A stretch of DNA of 64,000 nt from Hyposmocoma kahamanoa (lineage: Eukaryota > Arthropoda > Insecta > Lepidoptera > Cosmopterigidae). The stretch covers positions 6,280,217 through 6,344,216 of the forward strand of contig NW_020653337.1 of assembly GCF_003589595.1 (NCBI RefSeq), read 5' to 3'. Shown here piece after piece: positions 15,101 to 26,803 of this stretch. The stretch's first letter is position 1; each line of letters begins with the position of its first letter. The translations under genes and the position numbers were made by a program. Below the pieces are notes generated by a model that saw only the letters and a program-made list of their open reading frames with translations, was not told where the DNA came from and searched no databases.

Positions 15101-18100
15101 CGTAGAGTTGTATAGGTACAATTAAAGTTCCAATTGCCTTCTCAAAGGACATTTTCATTATTCCACGAGGTAGAACAAGTAGGCAGGGACAAAGGGACGC
15201 CTTTAACTATCGAGTTACTTTTGTTTGTTGGACTCTAATTAAACAAAAGATGTCCAAGCTCCTTTTGTATTCCAGTACCGTAACAGTAAGCGGTAGGCGA
15301 ATGAAAAGAGCCACTTCAAATGGTGGTGAAGTAATGAATATTGTGAAAAAATAACCTTATTTATCATAGCGACATTGACAGACTGGATGTCGCTGCTAAT
15401 TGAGTAAGGAGTACCTTACACTGTTATTTCAAAAGATTAAAATAGATAAATGCAGCGGAACCACCATGCAGTTAGTTCATAGTAACGAACACTCGACTTT
15501 TGGAGCGGAGCTTGCCGCAATAAATCCTTGATGGAACCTTAACCCACTTGGATGATTACGAGTGCGCTTGCCTCCACCGGACGCTGCCTCGGGCGCTGCA
15601 GCCGCTTTTTGTGTGTGTTCGGTTAACAAATACTTTTAAGCGACATTTTAGTTTTTACTCATTAAATTATAAGGCCATTAATCTTGTGAGTACAAGAGGT
15701 AGCTAAAAGGCCTTTTAGCAGGTGTATGTGTGACACGAAATACCTGCGACTACCCTGTCATAAGTTCAGGGGGTATAAATATTCATGAGGAGACTGAGTA
15801 TGTCGTGGGAGCTGCAACGGTCGCTGCAGTGACCGGCGCGCAGGTGCGCCTGCGACGGCGACCTTGCGCAATGGCACACATACTCGTACATATCTACCAG
15901 CCGGCATGTGTATCGGAAACCGCTTGCGAGATACTTTGTATGCGTTTCGACATCTATTTTATGTTTATTGTACTAATTCAACTTCGAAAACGTGCTGTAA
16001 AACAAAATTCTTGATACACCACAAACCGATCAAATATTTTTAATGAAGACACATTTGTAAGATTATTATGAGTAATGAGTAGGTCATAGCAGTGACATCA
16101 CCCGCGGTGACACCGCAGGTTGGTCTGACACTCGATTTGTGAAATATTTTGTGATTGACTCAAACAAACCCATGTGCTGGTGCCAAGTGGGTTAATGCGA
16201 CAATGTCAAAACCGTAATAAAATCGCTTTATGTTTGTTAATTCCTGCTTAATAAATGTACGGCGTAAAAAACGTTTCTTCAAACAGCCGAGAGCCTAGTT
16301 TCGGTAACTATGTCCATTTTGCAGTTGAAATAAAGCGCGATGACTTAGACAAGAAGTAGTGTCTGCAATTATCCAGCCGTCTGACGGGTGTCACGAGCAT
16401 CATCAATCGCACGTCAGCGGCAGCGTCGGTCGCACCGGCCGGGCGTGACGGCCCGAATACTGGGTCAAGTACAACGGTGCTTTGCCATTCATTGTCAACG
16501 CTGCACGCCCTCCTCTACACCGCGCCCGCGCCCCTCCTCTTGCCCTCTCTCGCGATAGATCGCTGGCGGCTGTGCCCGCGCATCGGCCTCGCACCCACTG
16601 AACTGAACTTGACATATCACTTTTTAACACACTTTTTGTCGGTAATTGAGGTCACCTATGGAGGTTCAGCAGAAATACATTGTCATTAATATCCCCAGTA
16701 ACAGTTGCACTAACAATTTCTCCGGTTTGCATTACATCAGCGTTGTAATTGCAATAAACTAAACAAGTGTGAGAACACTCGTTACCTAACTGCTTGTTGC
16801 GATTTTCAATGCAGCAAAAGCTTGATGTAACAGCCGATGATATATTCCCTTCGGTGATGGTGCTCAGACTGTTGGCTGGTGCGTTGGGGTGGTCAAGATT
16901 CGTGTTTTTTCTTCCCGAAATATATCGTGCGGAGCCTCTCATGCGAAATGCTTCGACTCCCTCTGACATCACCCGAGGTCGTTGGCCGCGAGGCTCCGCA
17001 GGCAAAGAATTTGCCGCGAATGGTACCATGCTAATGGCCAGAGTACGTTCACCGCGTTAGGAAACCCTACTTAGTTCCGCACTTTCCTTATTGCATCACC
17101 GCAATGTGCCGTTTCGTCCGCACTCTCTTCCGTTCGCCTTGTTGTTAGCGCAACGCGATGCAATTGTGCAAGCCATCGTCTCTCATCCACTACAATTTCG
17201 AATGCGTCGCTGGTTCTCATTTCAAAATCGATTGTTTCATCTGGGGAAAATTGCACTGTCACGAAACTAATTGCTTTATTTCGGTGCTTTCTCACATTAC
17301 ATCACCAGCGTCGTTCCACTCCTCTCGACTATAACAGTTGATGTTTCGCAAGTTCAATAACCTTTCTCCAGCGTACGTCCGCGAACCAGATGCCAAAGAT
17401 TGTGATATAATAAAGATTGCGACGCAACTCTCTTGTTATTTAGAAATGACCATTTCCGTACCTTTCATGTTACATCAGAGCATCTAGAAGAAGTAATCGC
17501 AAGGTGAACGACCGGGCTGGTCCGCCTCTAATTTAATTCGTGGTTACTGTGAGCATTACTTTGGCATTCGAAAAGAGCATTGATCCTTTTATGATCTCAT
17601 TGGCAACATCAGATTTGACGGCGCGACAAAAAACTTAGAAACTAAACTTGTTTCTGTGTAGCGCGCTGGTGATGATCATAAAGTAATGCAAGAGAGAGGC
17701 TTCACTAGAGCTTTCCTCAACCGCAAGGTCGGAGGCTTTCGTTATCCGTGTAGATGCATTGTAATTGATACTTTCATCGGCCTAGAATCATTTCGCCAAA
17801 CGGTACTCGCGGCCGGCGCACCCGCCGAGAAAGTACCGCTGTTTCTCGTTCCACATTATCATTTCTCGGTAGTAAACTCGGGAATTTATTCTTCAGTATA
17901 CAGATAACTGGACAACTCATCATGAAAACGTCACTAAAGGTGTGAGTGGAAATTATGAAAAGGCATTGTCCGTACATCTTGTAATCGCCTTCTGTTTACC
18001 ATGGTGTCCACGATATTTCGCGTCGTATTCGATACACGTTCTCGATTCACACAATAGTACTGTGTTTGAAATTCTTCTATCGTTGTGCTTGCAGAGGCCT

Positions 18101-21100
18101 ATGAACTTTAATGTTTTCAACCAGAAAACAAATTTATAGCCATTAAATAAAAATCCCATAAAATCATGGACAACTGATATGGTTCAGCTTGGACGATAAA
18201 ACAATGAAAATTTAGTTATAGTGGCGCGAAATCTTTAATTCTCTCGTGAAATCTTTAAGTATGAGAACTCGTTTTAAATTGCCTCCGAGTTTTATAAATA
18301 TATTTGCTTGTTGTTTCAGTAAGACGTAACGGTAAAAACTCGTTCGCGACTCGCCATTTCTTATTAAAAATGTTATTCGTCTTCAAAGTTTATTTACAAA
18401 GACACTTAAATTGTTTTGGTCCTACACGCACTCTTGTAGGTATAGGAAAATATTTAATACATCTTTATGGTACTTCTATTGTGTTTAGAATATCCTTGTA
18501 TTGTTTAAGTGGAGCACACGTTTAGCTGTTCTTTTGTTGTAGAACCACGAGCGCTTTATAACTACCTGTGGAATCGTCAAGTTGCTACTACTCGCAAATG
18601 TCACTATTCACAACATACATTGCCGTATTGGCGTTGACTTATACGAGCATTGCAATACGAATGCTATGATGTACTAAACACATGTCAATATTAACGTTAG
18701 CTGTGTATGTTTCAATAAAGGCTTTTGCGTGTCTTATCGCCGCGAGTCGCTACGGCCTGTGACGTCACGGAGCCGCACAATCCCCGGAATATTAAAATTA
18801 ACTATTGTTCCTGATTCGATAGTCCGCGATAAGGATCTTAGTTGTTTGTCGTGTTGAGGGGTCTTTGCGGTACGAAAGGTTTGCACACAGTTTGCAAACA
18901 AAAGTATTGTACGAAGCTCGAAGGGAAATTGATTTATATTTTACCGCAAGTACTTTTAAAGATCCGATCGTTCGCAATAGGTACGTGAATATTTAAAGTA
19001 AATTTCGACGAGTTGGCAGTAGCGCAGAAATAATGCACGCTTTAGCATTCAGTGAGTGAATATCGTCTACTACTCTACTAACTTCCATGTCATTTGAATT
19101 ACAACAATAAATATGTGTAACATTTTCGCAATCCGCCAATATAGTCATACAGGTTGTGTAACTTCAACAAATATCAGAGTCAGGCATTATTACAAAATAT
19201 TTGCGCTTTGTCGACTAAACAAATAAACAAGTGGTGAAAATTTTCGATGTTTTTCTAATGGATAAGATTATAGTGCAACGCCGATAACGTTGCGATAAAT
19301 ATGTCAAGAGATAAAACATTGAAATCATAAGTTATCGAGTTTAAAAGTTATTGCCCTATTGCCAAAGCTTTTTCCCTCTGGGATCTGGATTTGATTACCG
19401 ATGTTATTTCAACGATTATTTAATTTCTTTGGTTTCATCAAACGAACTCATTGTGGACGCAATTTGGTTCCAATTTTATCTCGTAATAGTTACAAATTGA
19501 CAAGATAAATCCTATTTGTCGTCCCACTCGTTTCTGCAACCACGAGGCAAACGTATTTCATAAGGCGAATCGCAACATCGCTTATTTCGCGTTTTCGAAA
19601 CCATCCTGCGTCATTCATTCCTTTGGCCTTTGTACTTGCGTACTCGTGTCTTTCAAACGTATGTTATTGAACGTTAAAATTGATAACTTGGAAAACCAAG
19701 TTTTGAACGTTATTAGTATTTCTGTCAACACAGAAAATTTTATCTAAGCGTTCTACTCTAACTTTGTTCCTGCTTGATGAAGTTGCATTTTATTAACGAT
19801 ACGAATTTTAATATCTTTAAAATAAAATTGGATATTAATCTAATGGAAACCGGTTGTGAGCAAACGGCTGTTAACAGAAAGACCATTGCACCCCATTAGT
19901 CTACACCTACTTGCAAGAGACAACGCTCGATTGTTTCGACTTGTGCAAGCTCTATTATGAAATAGAGCGTAAGGACCAACTATTTAATACACCGCTGTAT
20001 GTAACGTAAAACAACTTGCAACTGTGAACATTTATGGGTTGCCCAAGTTACAAAATAAGAGGATTACCAAAGATTTGTGAATACCTCCGCGCGTTCCTTG
20101 CATATAAATCGGCTGTAAAGCGTCCATAGGCATTGTCTCCCCGAGTTTCTAAGTTTACATCACACCAAGATCCAATACTGTTAACCAACGGTTAGCAATG
20201 CGCCGCCTTCTCGCAGTTCGCAATACTCTAACGTGCTACATATTGCAAGCTCTTGCGTCGCTACGGCAACCTCACCTCACCTAAATGATTAATCGTCGCT
20301 CTTATTATCGCGTTCATGCCGCAATATTTTAAGAACACATTTAAGCTTAGCATTAAGCAGATTGTAAGTCGCATTCATCTCGGTTCGCACTTCCGATTTA
20401 CACAGTGAGAAGGAAACGATTGCAGACCGAAACAATCGCCGATTCCGGTTGCGTGCGCTCCGCGACGGAAACTGCGCGGGCGCATACGGATGTGGATTTA
20501 CTCTTTTTATTATCGGCCGATCTAGACCGCATCTGTCGGACGACAAATACAATACAGCTGCCTTTTTATACTTCTCGTCGTTATGCTGCCTCGTCAAACT
20601 GGCGAGACTGGAGCACACGCGCACCTGTCGCCAGGTGGGCTGCCGCGTGTAGGTATCCATCAACATTAATAGATTCGTTAGATGCTTACAACGCTTAACT
20701 AAAAATACAAGAATTAATTGTCTTCGTTGCGTGCCACCGTTGACGTGAAAGCTGTCTTCGTTCTAATCACTGATTGCCTTACGAGTATTTTTTCTGCGTG
20801 TTCACATAACAATGATGATTACTCATCATCGACGTGGGAGCTCCAGCTTTTTACCCGTATATTTCTCAACACTTGGTAAAGTCGGTTAAAAACGTAACAA
20901 CGTGTTATGAAAATATATGTACGTAAGTAAACGTGCCAGTGAGCTAGTTACCCGCCGATTCCACTGTAATATCCTGCACGACAAAACTCCTAGTTACAAA
21001 TTAGATAGTTACGTCAGTTGTTACGCATTGCGACATTTCTGTGTGCAATGGGACCTACGGCGCCGATTTTTTATCGAGCTCATCGGGCGTGACTATTAAA

Positions 21101-24100
21101 TGGCTCTTAAAGATCAAGGGTAGAGATGTCAATGGTGGCTTTTTGCTTGCGCGACCCAGTGCCGACACACGTGTGACATATCGCCGCTCGACGAAAGCAT
21201 TTCGAAACGGACATGAACGGTAGAGCGCAGTTATATCGGGATGGAGTCAATGAACGGAAGTATTTCACGAGTGCCAGTGACAAGCGGTCGCACGTTTATC
21301 ATTGCTTGCGCAATGTGCACTACTGGGCCCACTTGCCCAATCCCGGCACACGCAGAACGCTGCTTATGCTAAACTCGTGCCTCTGCGGTCGCTCAGGAGG
21401 TACAGGAATCTTGTTAACGCATCTGTTGCAAGCCGCCCTGCGGTTTCGCTGATTGCCAGCCCCCTGCGGGTGACGCCGTCGCTACAGGCCGGCAGGTCGA
21501 CGTACGCTTTCTATGCGGCGCTCTTTCTCCGCTGCGCCAGCGTGCGATTGCAAAATGCTCCGGAGGTCGCGCTTTCTTCGTTCGCGACGCCGGAGAAATT
21601 GTTGCGACACTCCGCCGCCTCGTACACCGACCCCGCGTTAGAAAGTCGACCGCTCACCGGATTTAACACTCTACGTAACGGTGTAATTGCAATGATTCGA
21701 GACGGAGATCAATGAGATTTCGGATTTACTTTTTGCGGACGCATTCTGGACGCTTTCTTCATTACGCAATTCTCGCGTAATAGACGGGGTCGTCGAACGG
21801 TACGCTTCGTTTCGTAAACGTCGCAACTTGCGTCGGGGAGCGATCGCGACGTGCGCAATTGGCCGATTGCGTGCACTGTTGTTTGCGTAACGGGTAGGGC
21901 TCCGCTGAGCTGACCGGCCTGGAGTGGCGCTCGTTCCGCGGTCCGCGCGTTGCAACACGGGATTATTTCGGCGGCGCCGTTGGACCGCCGCCCGAACTTG
22001 CAACATGCTGCCATATCGCAACGGCTCATAATCCACGCCATTGTGACACACAGCCTATGCGCGGACGCCGGCCGCCTGCCAAATACGGCCGCAGGCGAGG
22101 TTGCGCTACTCGATCTCCTTACCTCGACAACGGCGGATTCACACAGTGTCACAGTAAAACATGACGCATAATTCGGCGCCTACGTGCATACTTCTAAAGC
22201 TACACGGCAACTCTGCACTGCCGATCCTTTGCCATTGTCACTACATTCGATATAGAGCTAAAACAATTTTGCAACCGATGTTCACATTAGCGTTTTCGCA
22301 AGCGGCCCAGCGCCCGGTTTCAAAACTGAGTTCGACTTGCGTTATCGCTACTCCGATAAAACGAACTGTACTGCTGCCTATGCGGTTTTGAGACCTATAT
22401 TTTATGTAGAGCACTCTGCTATCAAACCTCACAATGTTTTTAATATTTTCATTGTACCGCTCTCACACGAACTAAGATATTTGAATTATTGAATGTCAAG
22501 GGAGTTTCGCAAAGCAGCCAGCAAATGACATTCGACATATTCGCAATCATTTTGAAATTAACCGATGCATTTTAGTCGAACATTATATCAATCGAACTTG
22601 ATAAACCGTTCGCTGCGATGTCCATTTGTTACGCAATGAGATACGACATATAATTGGGCATCACGGGATGGTTTCCCAACCTATCCCGGCATCTCGCAGT
22701 GAGGCAACGCGCTTGCGACACCACATGTCCCTACAATGCGAGTTACGAAAACTTATGACTAACTGTATGCCATGGAGCTCAGAAGCCGTCAATATTAGTT
22801 AGTATAAACGCCGAATTTTTTGTTGTTATTGAAAGTGGCAAACAGTTATAGGGTTCACTTAATGGAAAGTCGTATCTGACCCCTCTCCAATATATATTCT
22901 ACAACTCTGGCAATGTATATCCAATAGTAAAAATTAATTTTTCATATCGCAAACATGTCGCTGTTATAAAATCTTCTGTGTCTGAATTCGCTGGTTCTCC
23001 CTATCCTCAATAACGCATAGTTGACGCGACCGTTAAATGTTTCGCAATCTCAGCGAGCAAATTTAGTGTATCATCGCGCATGATGCGTTTCCTACGTTGC
23101 GCAAGTATTCGTCGTGTGGCGATACAAAGTGAAGCAGGAAGTGCATGCGTGTGTGCTGCATCTGCGACGACCATTGTTTGTTACGAAATTGTCAGGGTTG
23201 AGTTGAGCAATGGCGGCAATTGCGAAACGGCGCCCGCGCTGCAGCATCCCGCTAATTGATACCTACACGTGTTGTGTATGCATTTTACTTATAGACAGCA
23301 TTTTGATCGGCAAACCGACCGTGATTATAGAATACCCAATAGATAGTAGTACAACAATGATTTTGGCGGCGACATTACGAAACAAATTTAAAAAGAATTA
23401 ACTTCATCCAATTCTAGTTGATATTAAGTTACCATTGCTCACTTACAGACGTATAACGTTAACGAAATAATATTAGTTAACGAAGTTGCGAAGTTGTGAA
23501 CGTGAGTCAATTTAGTAATGCGGTGTTTGAGTAGCGGGTACGTCACGACTATGTTCAGATCAGAGTATTACTTAGAGTGGCCGTGTGGTTTATTGAAGCG
23601 CGTTAATCGGAAGGCAGGCAGCAGCGGCGGCTGCGGCTCTGGTTTGAGCGCCATGCGTGCCGCTCTGCGAGTGCCGTGCGCGTTGCGTAAAGCCGCGTTG
23701 TCCTTTCCCCGCTTGTCCCGCGTCCGAGACACCGCGAGAATCCTTCGAGGCCACCGCTCGGAACACGCTCGGAAATCCGGCCAACCTTCCGACCGCGTTA
23801 CGACACCGTATAACTTATTTACACGTTGCGAAATTCGAATCGATTGCAACTGCAGACATCGCACTTTAGCCTTGCCGCTGCTGTAGGGATTTAATTAGGA
23901 TCAGTTGCGCAGTCGAGACCTAAAACGGATACGAGGACGCTCTCCGGATTCGGCTCCGCTCACTGATGGATTACAAAAAAGGTCCGGAGTGCAGTTGCTG
24001 GGGTGACGTCACCCGTTTCGTCAACAAGTTCCCACAGTAAATCGTTGCTACATGCCGATTAAGAGGCAGCGTCCCACGTGCTGCACCACGTGCGAGCTCC

Positions 24101-26803
24101 ACCTCATGCTCGTTATCGGCAGGACGAACCTCTATACGTGTAAAAACTTCACTCAACAACCCTAGCGACCATGCGTAGTCTCTAATTCGTGAATGGCCAC
24201 TGTGCGCGCACGCATTTCGTTTCATGCGATAGCCGAACAGCTGCGTTGCGACAGTCTTAACGAGAGTGACCTTTAATAGGAGCCAAACGCTCCATATTGT
24301 CACGATCCGATCAATTTATATATTATTACAATAAATTGCCACCTCGTCTATCTTGCATCTTAAATTACCGCTGCAACCGCATTGCGTTATTTTAATACAT
24401 GTCGCGGCCTGAGATGGCCGCAGATGAAATTATCTCAGAGACTGAGATAATCTTTATAAAGACAGTCGCCGATTCCAGTAAGTGTTGCGTCCGCAGACTA
24501 TTTGTCAAACGACTGAGACCGCAACTTGTGGGTTTTGAAACCGCGCTTTGGGCAAACTTGATATTTATTGCCTTAACTTTCGGAATATGTACGCGCAGGT
24601 AATAGAAACTTACACATTTCTTCGCAATCATTCTTGCGGAATTAATCTTTAAGAAATAATAGTAAGATAAATATAGGTCGGGAGCCCTTCTTGAAATTCA
24701 TTTAACTCACCGTTCCCTCTTTGGACCATCATTAACAAGCTAAAAATATCCTGTAAGCATTAATACGAGTCAATTTTGCTGCGTCGAGCCGCCCACCGTG
24801 CACCTGTCTCGCCTTCACCTCCATACCTAGTACACTAGCAAATTACATTGCGGTCTTATTTTTCTCATTAAAATTAAACGTTTTTTTCAACATTCAACGA
24901 ACATAGTTTATTTAGCCAGATGCAACTGTAGACCCGGTTGACCGCCGTAAATCGAAGCAAACACGCTCCTTGTATGGATTAGCTTAAATAAACATTTGCG
25001 GACTAAAAGCGTTCCCATAAAACCAAAGGCAGAAAGTCCCGTTTCCTAGCATGTCGCCAGATCTGAGTTTACATTCAATAATACATCGACCGGCGGTGTA
25101 CTATTTCCAACTGTGCATTTAATGCATTTCGAAACGATGCGGCGGCTGTGAAACACGAGGTCGCGCACGGTGCGCCTAAAGCCCGCGAGGTGATGAAACA
25201 AAACCTATTGCGTCAGTGAACAGCTTTATGGTGCGCTATGTAATTATTTACATGACATTATCATTGCATACGATATACGTAGCGAAACGCGGGCGCGGCC
25301 TGCGTATGCATTTTGCAACGCATCAGAATCACGCGGTCCTCTTTACTCCGATGCTCTTGCCAATTAACGCACATTGCACGCAGTGTCCGCACAAAGCTTT
25401 GTACACAAAGGGTTGGTCACGGACGAGCGCCCATGGCGCGTGAATTATATGTGCAATTTAATGCTTGCTATTTATATGGGTTACTACTGGTCACTGCATG
25501 TCAAATGCATTTGACCTGACAATGCGGCAGGTCTAACGAGCCAGAAATTGCGAAATGAATATGCAACGAGCGTGCCCACTTGCATTTAATCAATACATAC
25601 TGAGCCTCGTTTCTTTTGTTTCAGAACGACGCTAAAATTGGAGTCGTTAGAAGACGCTGTTGTTCTCGACGATCCTGAAGAAGATCTCTTACAAGACAAG
25701 AGAGGCTGCCCAGCGTACGTCTCACCTGAGATCCTGAGGGCACATCGGACTTACTCTGGAAGAGCGGCGGACATGTGGTCGCTCGGAGTTATCCTATACA
25801 CCATGCTCGTTGGAAGGTGTGTATTTTATAACTATTTGTTAAATAGTTATTATAATGGTCATAGGAGCAAAAAAGTCGAAGGCTCATTTAAAATTTAAAT
25901 TCCTCAATTAACTACCTATTCCAAAACAAAATTAGGTTAGTTGCTATTAGGTGCGCGCAAATAGGGTGAAGAGAAAGAGGGTGAGCGGTGTAACGTCTTC
26001 ATAGTCACCTGCTAGCGTGGGATTTACCGTTTTGAGAGATCGCACAGTGCGACAGGCGAGGGTGGCGCGACCGTTGGCGACCGCGGGGGATGATCACCTG
26101 TCGGCCGTTACGCGCCAACGGCCAGACATTATATCACCCACATATAAATGAAGCTCGTGAAAATCTTCACCGCACCTGCCACGGTCATGTGGCGAAGACG
26201 TTGCTACCCCGCTCCCGCCCCCTCAGGGAGCCTTCCACTCGAGCACCTGCCGTTTGCGATCCTTTGTTTTCTACCTTTTTCGGTCCCTCGCCGCGTAATT
26301 TATATTCGAAACTCGGGATTTCGCCGCAATCGGCCGCCTTCACCTGTCGCCGGAAGGGTTCCACTGTACCTGAGTTTTTGTTTTGGCGCGCATCTGCGCC
26401 TCCGAATGACAGTCGGATCCGTCATTAATAGGGATCGCGCCCTGTAAAAACTTAACAATTTGTGCGGGCCTATCCGTTGAACTTTTTGCTGCAGTTTCTG
26501 TTTCCCAGTCGCGCACTGACCGCGTCCTGTGTCCTCAGATACCCGTTCAACGACTCTGAGCACGCGTCGCTGTTCGCGAAGATCTCGCGCGGCTACTTCG
26601 TGGTGCCGGAGTGCCTGTCGTCGCGGGGCAAGTGCCTGATCCGGTCGCTGCTGCGGCGCGAGGCGTGCGAGCGGCTGTCGGCGCGCGACGTGCTGCGCCA
26701 CCCCTGGCTGGCGCGCGACCCGCGCAACGAGCTGCCGCCGCGCGCGCAGGCGTCGCACGACCGCCTGGTGCCCGACATCGACATGGAGCTGGACTGCGTG
26801 TAG
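1..26803 (+). CDS. trib: Tribbles pseudokinase, 3' part of gene (exons 1-137, 25625-25816, 26539-26803)
   Basis: Tribbles proteins are pseudokinase scaffolds that steer E3 ligases and signalling kinases to targets such as C/EBP factors and Akt/MEK; these are family facts. The three exons join in phase (split Arg codons AG|A at both junctions) and give 197 residues ending at TAG 26801. Visible hallmarks are the catalytic-loop motif [11 protein letters not shown] (residues 31-41 of the window), the Tribbles-specific replacement of the kinase DFG by SLE ([10 protein letters not shown]), [10 protein letters not shown] in place of [23 protein letters not shown], and the helix ending LRHPWL. The C-terminal tail has DRLVPD, resembling the COP1-binding motif DQxVP(D/E) with Gln changed to Arg, and ends DMELDCV. 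The N-lobe exons lie to the left of the window. The gene converges with NDUFV1. The family assignment is firm; whether the altered tail still binds COP1 is unknown. Confidence 0.95.
8679..8686. promoter_or_regulatory. CRE-type palindrome TGACGTCA
   Basis: Perfect 8-base CREB/ATF consensus in the tribbles intron, followed 72 bp later by TGACGTAA (8758-8765). Function is inferred from the consensus only. Confidence 0.4.
9493..9552. repeat. 29-bp perfect inverted repeat with 2-bp loop
   Basis: The arms 9493-9521 and 9524-9552 are exact reverse complements separated only by AG. The left arm starts GGTATATCATCTAAAG. It is AT-rich and has no obvious target duplication. It could be a template-switch product, a foldback element or an assembly/sequencing fold-back artefact. 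Confidence 0.9.
10675..10682. promoter_or_regulatory. CRE-type palindrome TGACGTCA
   Basis: Perfect consensus, 22 bases downstream of a CACGTG E-box (10648-10653) and 119 bp from the next CRE. The pair sits in a moderately GC-rich stretch of the intron. Confidence 0.45.
10794..10801. promoter_or_regulatory. CRE-type palindrome TGACGTCA
   Basis: Second perfect site of the close pair at 10.7-10.8 kb. Another TGACGT core lies at 10594. Confidence 0.45.
18760..18767. promoter_or_regulatory. CRE-type palindrome TGACGTCA
   Basis: Perfect consensus in the context CTGTGACGTCACGGAG; the flanking G and C extend the palindrome to ten bases. Confidence 0.4.
24004..24011. promoter_or_regulatory. CRE-type palindrome TGACGTCA
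   Basis: Perfect consensus in GGGTGACGTCACCC, a 14-base perfect palindrome. Two CACGTG E-boxes follow within about 90 bp. Confidence 0.45.
25625..25816 (+). CDS. trib: tribbles exon with the SLE motif
   Basis: Starts after CAG at 25624 with one base finishing an Arg codon, runs 63 codons and ends with AG before GTGTGT (25817). It encodes [15 protein letters not shown], the acidic [20 protein letters not shown] and the [20 protein letters not shown] helix. Loss of the metal-binding DFG is what marks the pseudokinase. Confidence 0.95.
25817..26538 (+). other. tribbles intron (722 bp)
   Basis: Donor GTGTGT at 25817, acceptor TGTCCTCAG ending at 26538. It is GC-rich in its second half. I see no element or gene inside it. 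Confidence 0.88.
26539..26803 (+). CDS. trib: tribbles last exon: C-lobe end and degradation tail
   Basis: One base completes Arg, then 87 codons and TAG. It encodes [18 protein letters not shown], the [17 protein letters not shown]-lobe helices and the tail with [14 protein letters not shown]. Every sense codon except one (TCT, Ser) ends in G or C, unlike the two upstream exons. Confidence 0.95.

Larger units (their letters stand above)
138..25624 (+). other. 25.5-kb tribbles intron, repeat-poor
   Basis: Bounded by GTGAGT at 138 and a TTTCTTTTGTTTCAG acceptor ending at 25624. I found no exon, tRNA or transposon that I can support inside it. It is visibly richer in CpG than the right half of the window, with GC-rich patches near 3.9-4.0, 4.4-4.7, 16.4-16.6, 21.2-22.1 and 23.5-23.9 kb. 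It contains five perfect CRE palindromes, several TGACGTAA half-type sites, an 18-bp palindrome at 15702-15719 and a hairpin at 9493-9552. Open frames of 60-155 codons here match no family I know and have no splice-consistent neighbours. Confidence 0.85.

Noticed and set aside
21302..22152. Overlapping 126-147-codon frames on both strands
   Set aside because: They sit in a GC-rich patch where stop codons are rare; both strands are open and neither reads like a conserved protein.
23518..23886. 122-codon frame in a GC-rich patch
   Set aside because: Overlaps two minus-strand frames of similar length; composition alone explains it.
24399..24602. 67-codon frame ending near a GTAATA, considered as an alternative tribbles exon
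   Set aside because: No acceptor with matching phase and no Tribbles-like residues; it contains a short hairpin instead (24429-24451).
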